Shown here one piece after another: positions 9,679-19,359 of a stretch of DNA of 64,000 nucleotides. The position numbers and the translations under genes were made by a program. Every line of letters begins with the position of its first letter. Position 1 is the first letter of the stretch. The stretch covers positions 1-64,000 of the forward strand of contig JAPLUI010000127.1 in NCBI GenBank assembly GCA_026397725.1, in the 5' to 3' direction. The DNA is from Verrucomicrobiota bacterium (GTDB lineage: Bacteria; Verrucomicrobiota; Verrucomicrobiia; Verrucomicrobiales; Akkermansiaceae). Under the pieces are notes generated by a model, which was given only the letters and a program-made list of their open reading frames with translations, made no database searches and was not told where the DNA came from.

Positions 9679-11965
9679 TTATTTCACAGGTTCGGGCACG
9701 GCCAGACGCAGCCAATCGCCAGTGATCGCGCTCAATGCGGCGGGAACCGGCCCTGTCCAGTCCTGCAGCACGCCGTGCATCTGCCCGTTCGCATCGCGCC
9801 AGAGCGCCACGTCAGCCCGCGGCGATAATTCGATCGACATTCCGTCAGCCTTGAAGCGCCGCAGTCCGCCTGCCGCCATGGCCTCCACCTCGCCGCGCGC
9901 ATTGAGCCGCACGGCGGCCACGCCGACGGCATCGAAGGTGACGTCCCGGCTGCCAACCCTGAGGATCTGCTGGATCGGGTCGCCAAGCACCTCCCGCTCG
10001 CCGGTGGCCAGGATGACCGTGTCGTCAAGCAGGTGGCACTGACCGTTGGGTTTGGGCATCATCGACGGGCAGTCGAAGCCGGAATGCGTCCGCATGGTGC
10101 AAGGCGTTTGCGGGTGGCAACCGGATGCCTTCAGTTGCGCGATGATTGCAGCCGTGCAGGTGGCAGCATCACTGGCCGTCATCGCCGCCGGCAGGAGCGT
10201 CCTGGCATCGACCGGTTTGCCATCGAAGTCCATGGTCCAGTCACCGATCCGATAGAGCGCGGTCTTGCCCGTGGCGGCCGCCTTGCGGAAGAATTCGCCC
10301 GCCGATGGCCGCTCATATTGAGGCTGATAGAAAACCACGGCCGCGTAGGTCTGCGGACCATACTGGATGCGGCCGTCAGCCGCGAGCTTCAGCGCCCCGG
10401 CCTCGATTTCGCTGCTGGGAATCAGGTCGGCATAGTAGCCGTCCTTCCACAGCGCGTCGCAGACCGCAACCCCGGCGTCACCGGTTCCCGGATCCGCCCA
10501 ATTGGCGACACGGGGGTGGCTGAATACGATTGCAACCGGGCAGTCAATGGGCGCAGTCGAGATGTAGTTCAAGAGCCGGATGCGACAATCGGCCCGGAAG
10601 AGCCTTCCGCCCACGGACAATAGACTGGTGGTCAACGTCTCCGTCGGCGATGGCCAGAGCGGATGGAAGTTCATCCGTCCGCCTCCCAACGCATGGCGCC
10701 ACAGATCCTCCGCATAGGGCTCGACCGAGGCTCCGTAATACATGTTATACCACAACGGGCTGTGCCACTTCTTGGCCAGTGCGGTGCGCACGCAGAATGG
10801 TGTCACTTCATCCGTTTGCGCGAGGTCGCGTTTGACGGCCCACCAGTCCAGGCCGTTCTTGAACACCTCCGCCGTGTTGGGGTAGGGCCACCAGGTTGGA
10901 TGGGTTCCCACCATGGCGTCCTTGCCGAAGACCTGCTTGATCGCATGGTAATACTTTGTTTCGATCTCGGCGTTGCGCTGCCAATACATTTCCATGTAGT
11001 GGTTCACGGCGGCAGCCCGTTCGCCAGTCCGTCCTTTTTCGCCCTTGCTCATCAACAGAAGATCGCGAAGCAACTCGTGTCCCGGCCGGCGGTTGGCATA
11101 TTGTTTCGCCAGGCAATTGGAAAACCACAGGTCGGTGATCGAGTTTCCGCTTGGGTAAAAACCCCCACTCGTCCTTGCAAACCCCAGCCAGCGGCACATC
11201 GGCATACTGCCGCAGCACCTGCAGCTCAAAGTCCGTTAGATCGGGCGCAAACATATCCGGCGTGAGCAGATCGAACCTGGCCATCACGCAGGCCGTCCGG
11301 CCCAGGTCTTTCTCCGTGCAGGGAATGGTGACCTTGACGCCCAGCGCATCGGCCTGGTCGACCTTGCAACGGCCGGTGATATCCTCGACCGATTCGATTC
11401 CCTGCGTGCCGGAGGAATAGGAATAGACGCGCAGTAAGCGTCCGGCCATGGAATCAAAACCCTTCGTATAGAAACCATACGTGCCGCCGTTGAGCGGTTC
11501 AACTGCCAGGCTTACCTCGCCGACGCCCTGCAACACTACGTCGCGCAAGCGAACCAGTCCCTGGAGTTCATCCGGGTATTTCTCCGCAAACAGTATCCTG
11601 GAGAACGGCGCATCCAACTCCATGACGATCCCCATCCCCAGGCTGCGCGCGTATACCGCCGCCGCCTTGATCTGGTCATGCACTTTAGGGTCGGACACCT
11701 CGGCCGGGTAACGAATGCTCGTGGTCAAAAGCTTGAAAGCGGAATGTCTGGCATGCTGATCGAGAAACAGCTTATAACCCTCAGGTTTGAACTCCTGTGC
11801 TGTCCAGAACCAGCAACCGATTCCAGGCCACGAGGTCTTGATGGCGTTGTGTTCCTGACCTGACAACTCGACTTGCAGCGACCGGCACGCCGAAGTCTCC
11901 GCCGCGGCCGGCAGCGGCAGACACAGGCAAGCGCCCAGCCATGCGCACGCTAACAATTGATTCAT
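9679..11965 (-). pseudogene. Secreted glycosidase-like protein of unclear family, split by a frameshift at a G5T5 run
   Basis: MNQLLACAWLGACLCLPLPAAAETSACRSLQVELSGQEHNAIKTSWPGIGCWFW..GVCKDEWGF continues in another frame as YPSGNSITDLWFSNCLAKQYANRRPG..; breakpoint near 11155-11165. Confidence 0.65.
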
Positions 11966-11991
11966 GGTGTGTGGGGCATTCCGCTGAATTG

Positions 11992-13739
11992 CTAGTTTGC
12001 CAGAGGCACGGGCACCGCCACCCGCAGCCAGTCGCTGGTGATGGCAATCAACGCCGCAGGGACGGGGCCGGTCCACCCTTGGAGCACGCCGTGCCACTGG
12101 CCCACGGCATCGCGCCAGAGTGCCAGGTCCGCGGGTTGCGGCAGTTCGATGTTGAGGTCAGCGGCCTGGAAGCGCCGCAAGCCGCCGGCGGCCATGGCCT
12201 CGACCCGGCCGGCCGGATACAGGCGCACGGCGGCCACACCGACGGCGTCGAAGGTGACCGGATGACCGCGGATCGTGAGCGTTTGCTGGATTGGATCGCC
12301 CGTCACCTCCTTTTCGCCGGACGCGAGAATCCGCGTGCCGTCTAACAACCTGCATTGGCCAGCGGGCTTGGGCATCATCGACGCGGGGAACACGGCGCCG
12401 CCGTGCGGCGTGCAGGGGGTTTGCGGTTCGATGCCCGCAGCTTGGAGGTGAGCGATGACCTGCCGCACGACGTCGGCGGCGGCCACCGGCTTGAGGCCGG
12501 GTGGCAGCGCGGCGGCGGCGTCAAAGGGCCGGCCATCAAAATCCAGGGTCCACTCCCCGACGCGGAACCAAGCCGTCCGGCCCGTGGCGGCGGCCTTGGC
12601 GAGGAACTCCGCCACGGCGGGGCGTTCGCCTTGTGGTTGATAGATCACCGCCGCGGAGTAGTGTTGCGGGCCATAGGCAAGGCTGCCGTCGCCGGCGAGT
12701 TGCAGGCTGGCGTTGGTGATCTCGCTGCTCGGCACCAGGTCGGCATAATCATCTCCATGTAGTGGTTGATGGCCGCGGCGCGCCCGTCCGCCATGCCCTT
12801 TTCACCCTTGGCCAGCAGTAACAGGTCGCGCTCCAGGGTGCGCCCGGGACGCCGCCTGGCATACTCGTCCGCCATGCAACGCGAGTAGTAGAGGTCATCG
12901 GTACGCGGGCCGAAACGCCCGGGAAATCCCCACTCGTCCTTACACGCCCCTGCCAGGGGCACGTCGGCATACTGCTTGAGAATGTTCTTTTCAAACTCGA
13001 TCAGGTGCGGGGCGAAGACATCGGGCGTGAACAACGTGAAGGCCGCCAGGACGCAGGCCGTGCGCCCGGCATCCCCGGCGGTGCAGGGAATCGCGATGCG
13101 CACCCCGCGCGCGTCGGCCTGCTGCACGTTGCAGCGGCCGGTGATGTCACTCACCGAGTCCGGTTCGATGCCAGCCGCTCCGGCAACATACGAAAAGACC
13201 CGCAGCACGCGTGCGGCGATCGAGTCGTAACCACGGACGCGGTAGGTGTAATGGTCACCCAGGTTGAGGGGTTCCACTGTCAGGCCGGCTTCCCCCGAAT
13301 TTGTTAGGGCAACCTCGCGCAGCCGGACGATTTCCTGCAGCTCGCCAGGGTGCTTGTCCATGAACGCCTGGCGGGCGAGGCGCACGTCCAGATCCAGCAC
13401 CAGGCCCATGCCGCGCTCGCGGGCATACATGGCCGCGGCTTTGAGCTGGTCGTGCACCTTGGGGTCGGTCACCTCCACCGGATGGCGAATGCTGGTGGTC
13501 AACAGGCCGAAGCCCGAATGCTGCGCGTGCAGATCGAGGAAGCGCTTGTAGCCGTCGGGCTGGAATTCCTCGGCCGACCAAAACCAGCAGCCGATTCCCG
13601 GCCACGAGTTCTTGATGGCGTTGTGTTCCTGGCCAGGCAGCGCGACTTGCAGCGAGCGCAGCGCGGCAGGCTCCGGTGCGGCCGGCAGCGGCAGCGACAA
13701 GCAAGCGCCCAGCCAGGCGCAGGCTAACAATCCTTTCAT
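11992..13739 (-). pseudogene. Tandem paralogue of the 9679-11965 gene, lacking a central block
   Basis: MKGLLACAWLGACLSLPLPAAPEPAALRSLQVALPGQEHNAIKNSWPGIGCWFW..AAAINHYMEM, then jumps with frame change to YADLVPSSEITNASLQLAGDG; the roughly 165 aa present in the paralogue are missing. Confidence 0.7.
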
Positions 13740-13772
13740 GGCGCGGTGAGTACGGCGCGGGCGGCGATCAGC

Positions 13773-14000
13773 TTTCAAAATACGTGTAGCCGGTCAGGCC
13801 CTCGCGGTAGAAATCGAGGATTTCCCAACGAATTTTCTTGGCAATGCGGACCAGATGCCTGATTATCTCGCTTGAGGAATTCTTCCATGGAAATGGCTTC
13901 AAACCACTGCCGCTTGCCAAAATTCGCGTTTGGAGCCTTGCGGTTTTCGAGGTCCGCCAGATTTTCCGGCTTATTGGTCCCCTTTTCCCCAGCCACCCCT
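13773..14000 (-). pseudogene. Frameshifted fragment of an unknown protein (..QWFEAISMEEFLKR / EIIRHLVRIAKKIRWEILDFYREGLTGYTYFES)
   Basis: Two overlapping minus frames carry complementary protein-like segments; directly abuts dispersed element copy B. Confidence 0.3.
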
Positions 14001-14070
14001 TTTTCCTCGCCCTCCGGGCCGGCCATCGGCCCATTCAACGGCCTTCACCATAAAGGCAAATTTCTGTAAT
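13996..14070 (+). repeat. Dispersed ~90 bp element, copy B
   Basis: CCCTCCGGGCCGGCCATCGGCCCATTCAACGGCCTTCACCATAAAGGCAAATTTCTGTAAT. Confidence 0.65.
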
Positions 14071-14145
14071 ATCTCCCGGCCAGCGCTTCGCGAGAGCGAT
14101 GCTGGATCTGGAAAAGAAGTAAGGGAACCCTACCTCAGGAAAGAA

Positions 14146-16122
14146 ATGATCATGAAACATAATGGACACATCACGAGGACTTCAATGCTGGTGTTGACGG
14201 GACTTGGTGCCACTCAACTGGCAGTCGCGGCACCCTTGGTATTGGAGGTGCGGGCGAATCAACCGGGGCATCCTATCAATAAAACACAATATGGCGTGTT
14301 CTTTGAGGAAATCTCCCATGCCGGCGAGGGCGGGCTGTATGCGGAGCTGGTCAAGAACCGTTCGTTTGAGGACAGCACCGACTCGATTCCCGATTGGACG
14401 TTCTACAAGACCGGCGTGGCCGATGGGACCATGTCACTCGAAAAGACCGGGCTTCTGAACGCCGCGCAAGCGTGTGCGCTGAAGCTGGATATCAGCGTTC
14501 CCGGGACGGTCGGCGTGGCCAATGCCGGCTACTGGGGGATCCATGTGGTCAAAGGACGAACGTATGATCTCTCGTTTTTCACCAAGGCAAGTCTGCCAGC
14601 AAGCGCGACCATCACTGCCAAGCTCCAGAACCACGACGGCACCAAAACCTACGCCTCATGCATCGTTGGCGGTCTAACGGATGCCTGGCAGAAACACAAG
14701 GGCACCATGACCGCCGACGACACCGAACCCCAGGGCCGCCTGACCCTGGAGGTCACGACCGAAAAACCCGGCACCCTATGGCTCGACGTGGTGTCACTTT
14801 TTCCGCCGACCTGGAAAGGCCGGCCTAACGGGACGCGGCCCGACCTCGCCGAAATGGTGGCGAAAATGAAACCCGGCGTGATCCGCTTTCCGGGCGGCAC
14901 TTATGTGAGCACCAACCCGTCGGATGCCCCGCGACCGCTGAGCGAACTTGGGCCGATTGAGGAGCGTCCCGGTCATCCCGCGCCTGGCAAACAGAACCCA
15001 TGGGGCTACCACAACAACGACGGTTTCGGGCTGCATGAATACCTGCAATTCGCCGAGGACCTGGGTGCCGAACCGATCTATGTGTTCCAAGGCGGGGCGA
15101 ATCCAGGGGCGGAAATGAACAGGCCCGAGACCTATATCAAGGGCGCGGCGCTGGACCAGCTCATTCAGGAGTCCTTGTCAGTCATCGAATATGCGAATGG
15201 CCCGGCCACCACGACCTGGGGCGCCAAACGCGCCGCGAACGGACACCCCGAACCGTTCCACATGAAATACGTCCAGATCGGCAATGAGAACTGGCACAAA
15301 CCATTTCACGACAACTACATCGTCATCTACAACGCCATCAAGGCGAAATATCCCGAGATGCAGGTGATCTGGGGCGGTGACTGGATTGGTAACAACCAGC
15401 ACGGCTATAAGTCCGACGGCATCATGCCTGAAGGCTCCGCGGCGCAGATTGTTGATGAGCATTTCTACAAGGCTGATGACTGGTTCTACAACAATTCCGA
15501 GCGTTACTCTCCGCAGAACTATCCACGCGGCGTGGCGCGTGAAGCCAAGGTGTTTCTGGGCGAGGTCTCGGCGTGGAAGGACACCCTCGATGCCGCTCTC
15601 AAGGAATCCGCCTTTCTGCTCGGGGCTGAGAAGTATTCCGACAAGGTGGTGATGGCAGTCTATGCGCCTCTCTTCGCCAACGTGAATTTCATGAAGTGGT
15701 CGGCCAATGCCATCTACTTCGACAACGCGCGTGTTTACGGTTCTCCATCCTATCACGCACAGGCCATGCTTGGGAACAATGTCGGCGATGTGAACCTGGT
15801 GGTCGGAGGGCTGGAAGGGCTCCTTAACAAAAAACTGTTTGTCAACGCGAACCGGATCACCGCGACCGGTGAGGTCATCATCAAAATCGTCAACTCCGAA
15901 GCGCAAGCGCGCGAAATCCGAATTGAGGTGCGCGGCATGCCCAAACCTCCGCGCTCCGGACGTGAGATTGTTCTGACTGGTCCTGATTTGAACGCGGGCA
16001 ATTCGTTCGACAAGCCGTTGAATGTGGCACCGGTTGAAAGGAAGTTGGAGAAGCCGGGCGATTCGTTCACCTACTTGGTCAAACCCCAATCATTCACGGT
16101 GCTCAGGCTGATGAATCCTTGA
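14146..16122 (+). CDS. Alpha-L-arabinofuranosidase, GH51 family, secreted
   Basis: TQYGVFFEEISHAGEGGLYAELVKNRSFED, PGVIRFPGGTYVS, MKYVQIGNENWHKPF (acid/base NE), KVFLGEVSAW. Confidence 0.85.
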   Translation: MIMKHNGHITRTSMLVLTGLGATQLAVAAPLVLEVRANQPGHPINKTQYGVFFEEISHAGEGGLYAELVKNRSFEDSTDSIPDWTFYKTGVADGTMSLEKTGLLNAAQACALKLDISVPGTVGVANAGYWGIHVVKGRTYDLSFFTKASLPASATITAKLQNHDGTKTYASCIVGGLTDAWQKHKGTMTADDTEPQGRLTLEVTTEKPGTLWLDVVSLFPPTWKGRPNGTRPDLAEMVAKMKPGVIRFPGGTYVSTNPSDAPRPLSELGPIEERPGHPAPGKQNPWGYHNNDGFGLHEYLQFAEDLGAEPIYVFQGGANPGAEMNRPETYIKGAALDQLIQESLSVIEYANGPATTTWGAKRAANGHPEPFHMKYVQIGNENWHKPFHDNYIVIYNAIKAKYPEMQVIWGGDWIGNNQHGYKSDGIMPEGSAAQIVDEHFYKADDWFYNNSERYSPQNYPRGVAREAKVFLGEVSAWKDTLDAALKESAFLLGAEKYSDKVVMAVYAPLFANVNFMKWSANAIYFDNARVYGSPSYHAQAMLGNNVGDVNLVVGGLEGLLNKKLFVNANRITATGEVIIKIVNSEAQAREIRIEVRGMPKPPRSGREIVLTGPDLNAGNSFDKPLNVAPVERKLEKPGDSFTYLVKPQSFTVLRLMNP

Positions 16123-16205
16123 CCCCCCACCCATCCCATTTGAAATCGACCCGTCCGCAAACCCGCCCCCAAGCCTTGAACCCCGTTACCACCGCCTTCC
16201 CATCA

Positions 16206-17132
16206 ATGACCCGACCCACCACCGCTGCTTGCCTGCTCGCCCTGAGTGCACTGTTCACCCCCCACACGGTTTTCGCCGCCGGTCGGGCCGAGGCCGGTTT
16301 CCCGATGGCCGATCCTTTGTTAGACGATCCCGCCAAACTCAACTCGTTCACCACCGATGCCAGGAATTCCAAGCGCGATGGGGAGGTCATCCGTCTCAGC
16401 CCGGACGCCTCGAGGCTCGCGCTCGAGTGGACAATCGACCCCGCCGCAGACCAGGGACTTTTCCAATCCCTGCTCCGCAGCTACCGCAGTGAAGTCGGCT
16501 TCTGGCCCGGCAAACGCAGCGAGATGCCCCCGGCGCCCACGGCAGTCCTAACAGACGAGGAGCGGTCCCGCCCACACCAACCCCTCTCGTTGGATCTCAT
16601 CCTCGCCGCGTGGAAGACCGAATACGCCCGCCGCTTCGCCGCACACGTCGCCGCCGGCGGCCCGGTGAAACGCTTCACTGCCGTCGCCATGCAATCCCCG
16701 ATGGAGCGCGCCAGCGAAGGAGTTGCAGTCCGCACTATCGAAAACCTCGCCAGCGGCAAGAAGGTCACCTGTTCGCCCGGATCCATCCACCCCGAATTCG
16801 CCAACGACGGCAAGATCACCAACGCCGAATTTTGGGAATGCGATGCCAAGGACGCGTGGTGGCAGGTGGATCTCGGCAAAGCCATGGAGATTTCCACCCT
16901 CACCATCATCCCGCTGCACAAGGACGACCGGGCCTATCGCTTCATCGTCAAAACCTCCATGGACGGATCTAACTGGACCGTCCACATCGACCGGCACGAC
17001 AACAAGGAAACCTTCGGCACCCGCGGTTGCGAGGAGAAATTCCAAAACACCCCGATGCGCCATATCCGCATCGAAATGTTCGGCAACACCCTCAACGAAG
17101 GCAATCACCTGGTGGAACTCATCGCCCGCTGA
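16206..17132 (+). CDS. Secreted protein with C-terminal F5/8 type C (discoidin)-like domain
   Basis: Signal-like MTRPTTAACLLALSALFTPHTVFA; VKVTCSPGSIHPEFANDGKITNAEFWECDAKDAWWQVDLGKAMEISTLTIIP...HIRIEMFGNTLNEGNHLVELIAR. Confidence 0.65.
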   Translation: MTRPTTAACLLALSALFTPHTVFAAGRAEAGFPMADPLLDDPAKLNSFTTDARNSKRDGEVIRLSPDASRLALEWTIDPAADQGLFQSLLRSYRSEVGFWPGKRSEMPPAPTAVLTDEERSRPHQPLSLDLILAAWKTEYARRFAAHVAAGGPVKRFTAVAMQSPMERASEGVAVRTIENLASGKKVTCSPGSIHPEFANDGKITNAEFWECDAKDAWWQVDLGKAMEISTLTIIPLHKDDRAYRFIVKTSMDGSNWTVHIDRHDNKETFGTRGCEEKFQNTPMRHIRIEMFGNTLNEGNHLVELIAR

Positions 17133-17268
17133 CCGCTCACCCTGACCGCCAATGAACCAACTCAATCCCGGGGCCATGGTCGTCAACGGCAAATATGCAA
17201 TCCGCGCCAAAGTCAAGATCGCCGGCGGCAACGACTCCAACGGCGTCATCACCCTGAGGAAAAGATCC

Positions 17269-17357
17269 CCATGAATCTTGCAACCCCCATTTCCCCACCC
17301 TCCGGTCCGGCCACCGGCCCTGGCAACGGCGTTCACCCGAAAAGCAATTTCCTAGCA
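17269..17357 (+). repeat. Dispersed ~90 bp element, copy C
   Basis: ATGAATCTTGCAACCCCCATTTCCCCACCCTCCGGTCCGGCCACCGGCCCTGGCAACGGCGTTCACCCGAAAAGCAATTTCCTAGCAAT; translates [30 protein letters not shown]. Confidence 0.8.
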
Positions 17358-17548
17358 ATGACGCCGCACATCGGGACGCCGTTGCGGCGGGTGAGCGCCA
17401 CGTTGAGGATGGGCGAGGCGGTCTTGGCATCCTCGAAGAACATCTCGAAAAAATCCCCGAGCCGGAACATCAGCAGCACATCCGCGGGCAGGGATTTCCG
17501 CATGGCCTGGTATTGGGCCATCATCGGGGTGGGAACGGGCACGGACAT
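17358..17548 (-). pseudogene. mutS: N-terminal fragment of DNA mismatch repair protein MutS, truncated at the element C boundary
   Basis: [57 protein letters not shown], the canonical MutS start, then runs into IARKLLFG encoded by the element. Confidence 0.8.
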
Positions 17549-18086
17549 GCCCGCAGCTTGGCCCTTTTCCCCGCCGATGAAAATCACGAAGTTGGGGAAT
17601 TCTCGGGTGGCGCGGACGACGCGTGAACGCGGATGGGCGGCGGCGGCGAAAGAACCTGCCTCAATTCTTGTCTTCATCAGCGTCGGCGCTCGCATGCTTG
17701 GCGCGGAACGGCCCTGTTTCCCCATCGTCTTCACAAAAGGTGGCTGCCGCGTCTCGCGGCAGGCCGTGCCGCACAGCTTTGCCGCTCCATCACTCGCCAT
17801 CCCACTCCACCGCTGCCCCGCGCCTCACCGCTCACCCCTCTCAGCCAGGCCAGTATGACCCTCCCTCCCGTGCCCACCTCGCTGCCGCCTGCCCCGGCGA
17901 GCGCCTGTCCCAAGCTCCCACCCTGCCAAAATCTGCTCGTCAGCGCCGTCAACGAAGAGTTTCAGATTATTTGTCAGTCCCACAGTTCAAGGGCCGCATC
18001 AGTGGGACGGTCAGGAAACCCAGTATCAGCCGGTGTTTGATCTTCATACGTTCGTCGGAATTTGAATGAGTTGGGAGTTGTCGGGA

Positions 18087-19295
18087 TTACGGGGTTTGGG
18101 AAACCACCACCTGGGCAAACCGCAGCTTGCGCGGCCCCTTCGGGGTCAGGATGTAGTTGGGAAACGCCACGCTCACCGCATCGATGACCCCTGAACTGGC
18201 GGGACCGGTCAGGCGGGTGGGCGGGGCGGAACTGGCCACCCAACTGCCCTCCGTCATATCCACGCTGAACCACACCGTGTAGGTCAGGCCGGCGACTTCC
18301 CAGTCTTTGCGGCGGCCAAACACCACGCGGACGTCCACCACCCCGTTGCTTCCCATGTTGGTGGCGACGGGCTGGCCGGGCGTGGTCACATTGCCACCGG
18401 CTTCGTACGCGATCGGACCGGCGAAATTGGCCAGCGGATCGGTGCCGAAGGCAAATTCCCGCAAATTGGTCAAGCCATCGCCATCCGGGTCGTCGCCCAT
18501 GCCGTCGTTCACGCCGACGGTCAGACCGTTGGCGCCAGCCCAGATTTCGTACGGCGTGCCGGAAGCCACGGCGGTCAGTGTGATGGTATTCGGGGTGGCG
18601 GCGTCGTTGTAGTCGAGGGTGTAGTGGTTAGTGCCGTCGCTGACGGTGGCGCCGTCGGCATAGCCGGCGAAGGTGCCGGTCAGCGTGGTGTACGAGGCGA
18701 TGGTGAACTTTGTGCCGCCCGCCGGGGGGGCCGTGCCGAGGTTGCCCAGGGTGAGCGTGCTGCCTCCGAGGTTGAGCGTGCCGGTCACGGCGACTTTGTC
18801 GGCTGTGGGTGTGGGGTCGGTATTGATTTGCGCGGCGAAGGTACTGCCGGAGACCAGGGTCACGCCGCCATTCGCGGTGAGCGTGCCAATGCTGTTGGTG
18901 GCGCCGGGGGCGAGGGTCGCGCCGCTGGCAAGGCTGATGGAACCATGGATCGTCCCCGTGCCGCCGAGCGTGCCGCCATTCACCGCCACTGCGCTGGCCG
19001 CATCGAGACTGCCCGGCGCATTGATCAGCAACGTGCCCGTGCTCACAGTGGTCGCGCCGGTGTAGGTGTTCACGCCCGTGAGCGTGACCGTGCCACCGGT
19101 GGTCTTATCCAACCCGACGCTGCCGCCGAGCATGGCGCTCACGGTGCCGCCGCGGAAGTCGTAGCTGCCGCCGGGGCCGGCAAGCGTAATCGCTCCCGTG
19201 CCAGTGATGCTCGCACCGCTGAGCGTGACAGCACCGATGTTACCGGTGTTCGTGCCGAGCATGATTATCACGGCAAAGGTAAATCTCGATTTCAT
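18087..19295 (-). CDS. Autotransporter-associated beta-strand repeat protein with a shared C-terminal 'YExWAG..DPDGDGLTNLxEF' module
   Basis: GVNTYTGATTVSTGTLLINAPGSLDAASAVAVNGGTLGGTGTIHGSISLASGATLAPG; C-terminus DPDGDGLTNLREFAFGTDP..RKLRFAQVVVSQTP. Confidence 0.65.
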   Translation of the reverse strand: MKSRFTFAVIIMLGTNTGNIGAVTLSGASITGTGAITLAGPGGSYDFRGGTVSAMLGGSVGLDKTTGGTVTLTGVNTYTGATTVSTGTLLINAPGSLDAASAVAVNGGTLGGTGTIHGSISLASGATLAPGATNSIGTLTANGGVTLVSGSTFAAQINTDPTPTADKVAVTGTLNLGGSTLTLGNLGTAPPAGGTKFTIASYTTLTGTFAGYADGATVSDGTNHYTLDYNDAATPNTITLTAVASGTPYEIWAGANGLTVGVNDGMGDDPDGDGLTNLREFAFGTDPLANFAGPIAYEAGGNVTTPGQPVATNMGSNGVVDVRVVFGRRKDWEVAGLTYTVWFSVDMTEGSWVASSAPPTRLTGPASSGVIDAVSVAFPNYILTPKGPRKLRFAQVVVSQTP

Positions 19296-19359
19296 ATCCG
19301 ATTCAATTTCTGCGGTTAAATTTCATACTGATTTCAGATTTCATTTAATTGTGATTTTT

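Noticed and set aside
18624-19319. Gly/Ala/Arg-rich + strand ORFs opposite the autotransporter gene
   Set aside because: Antisense translation of repetitive beta-strand sequence.
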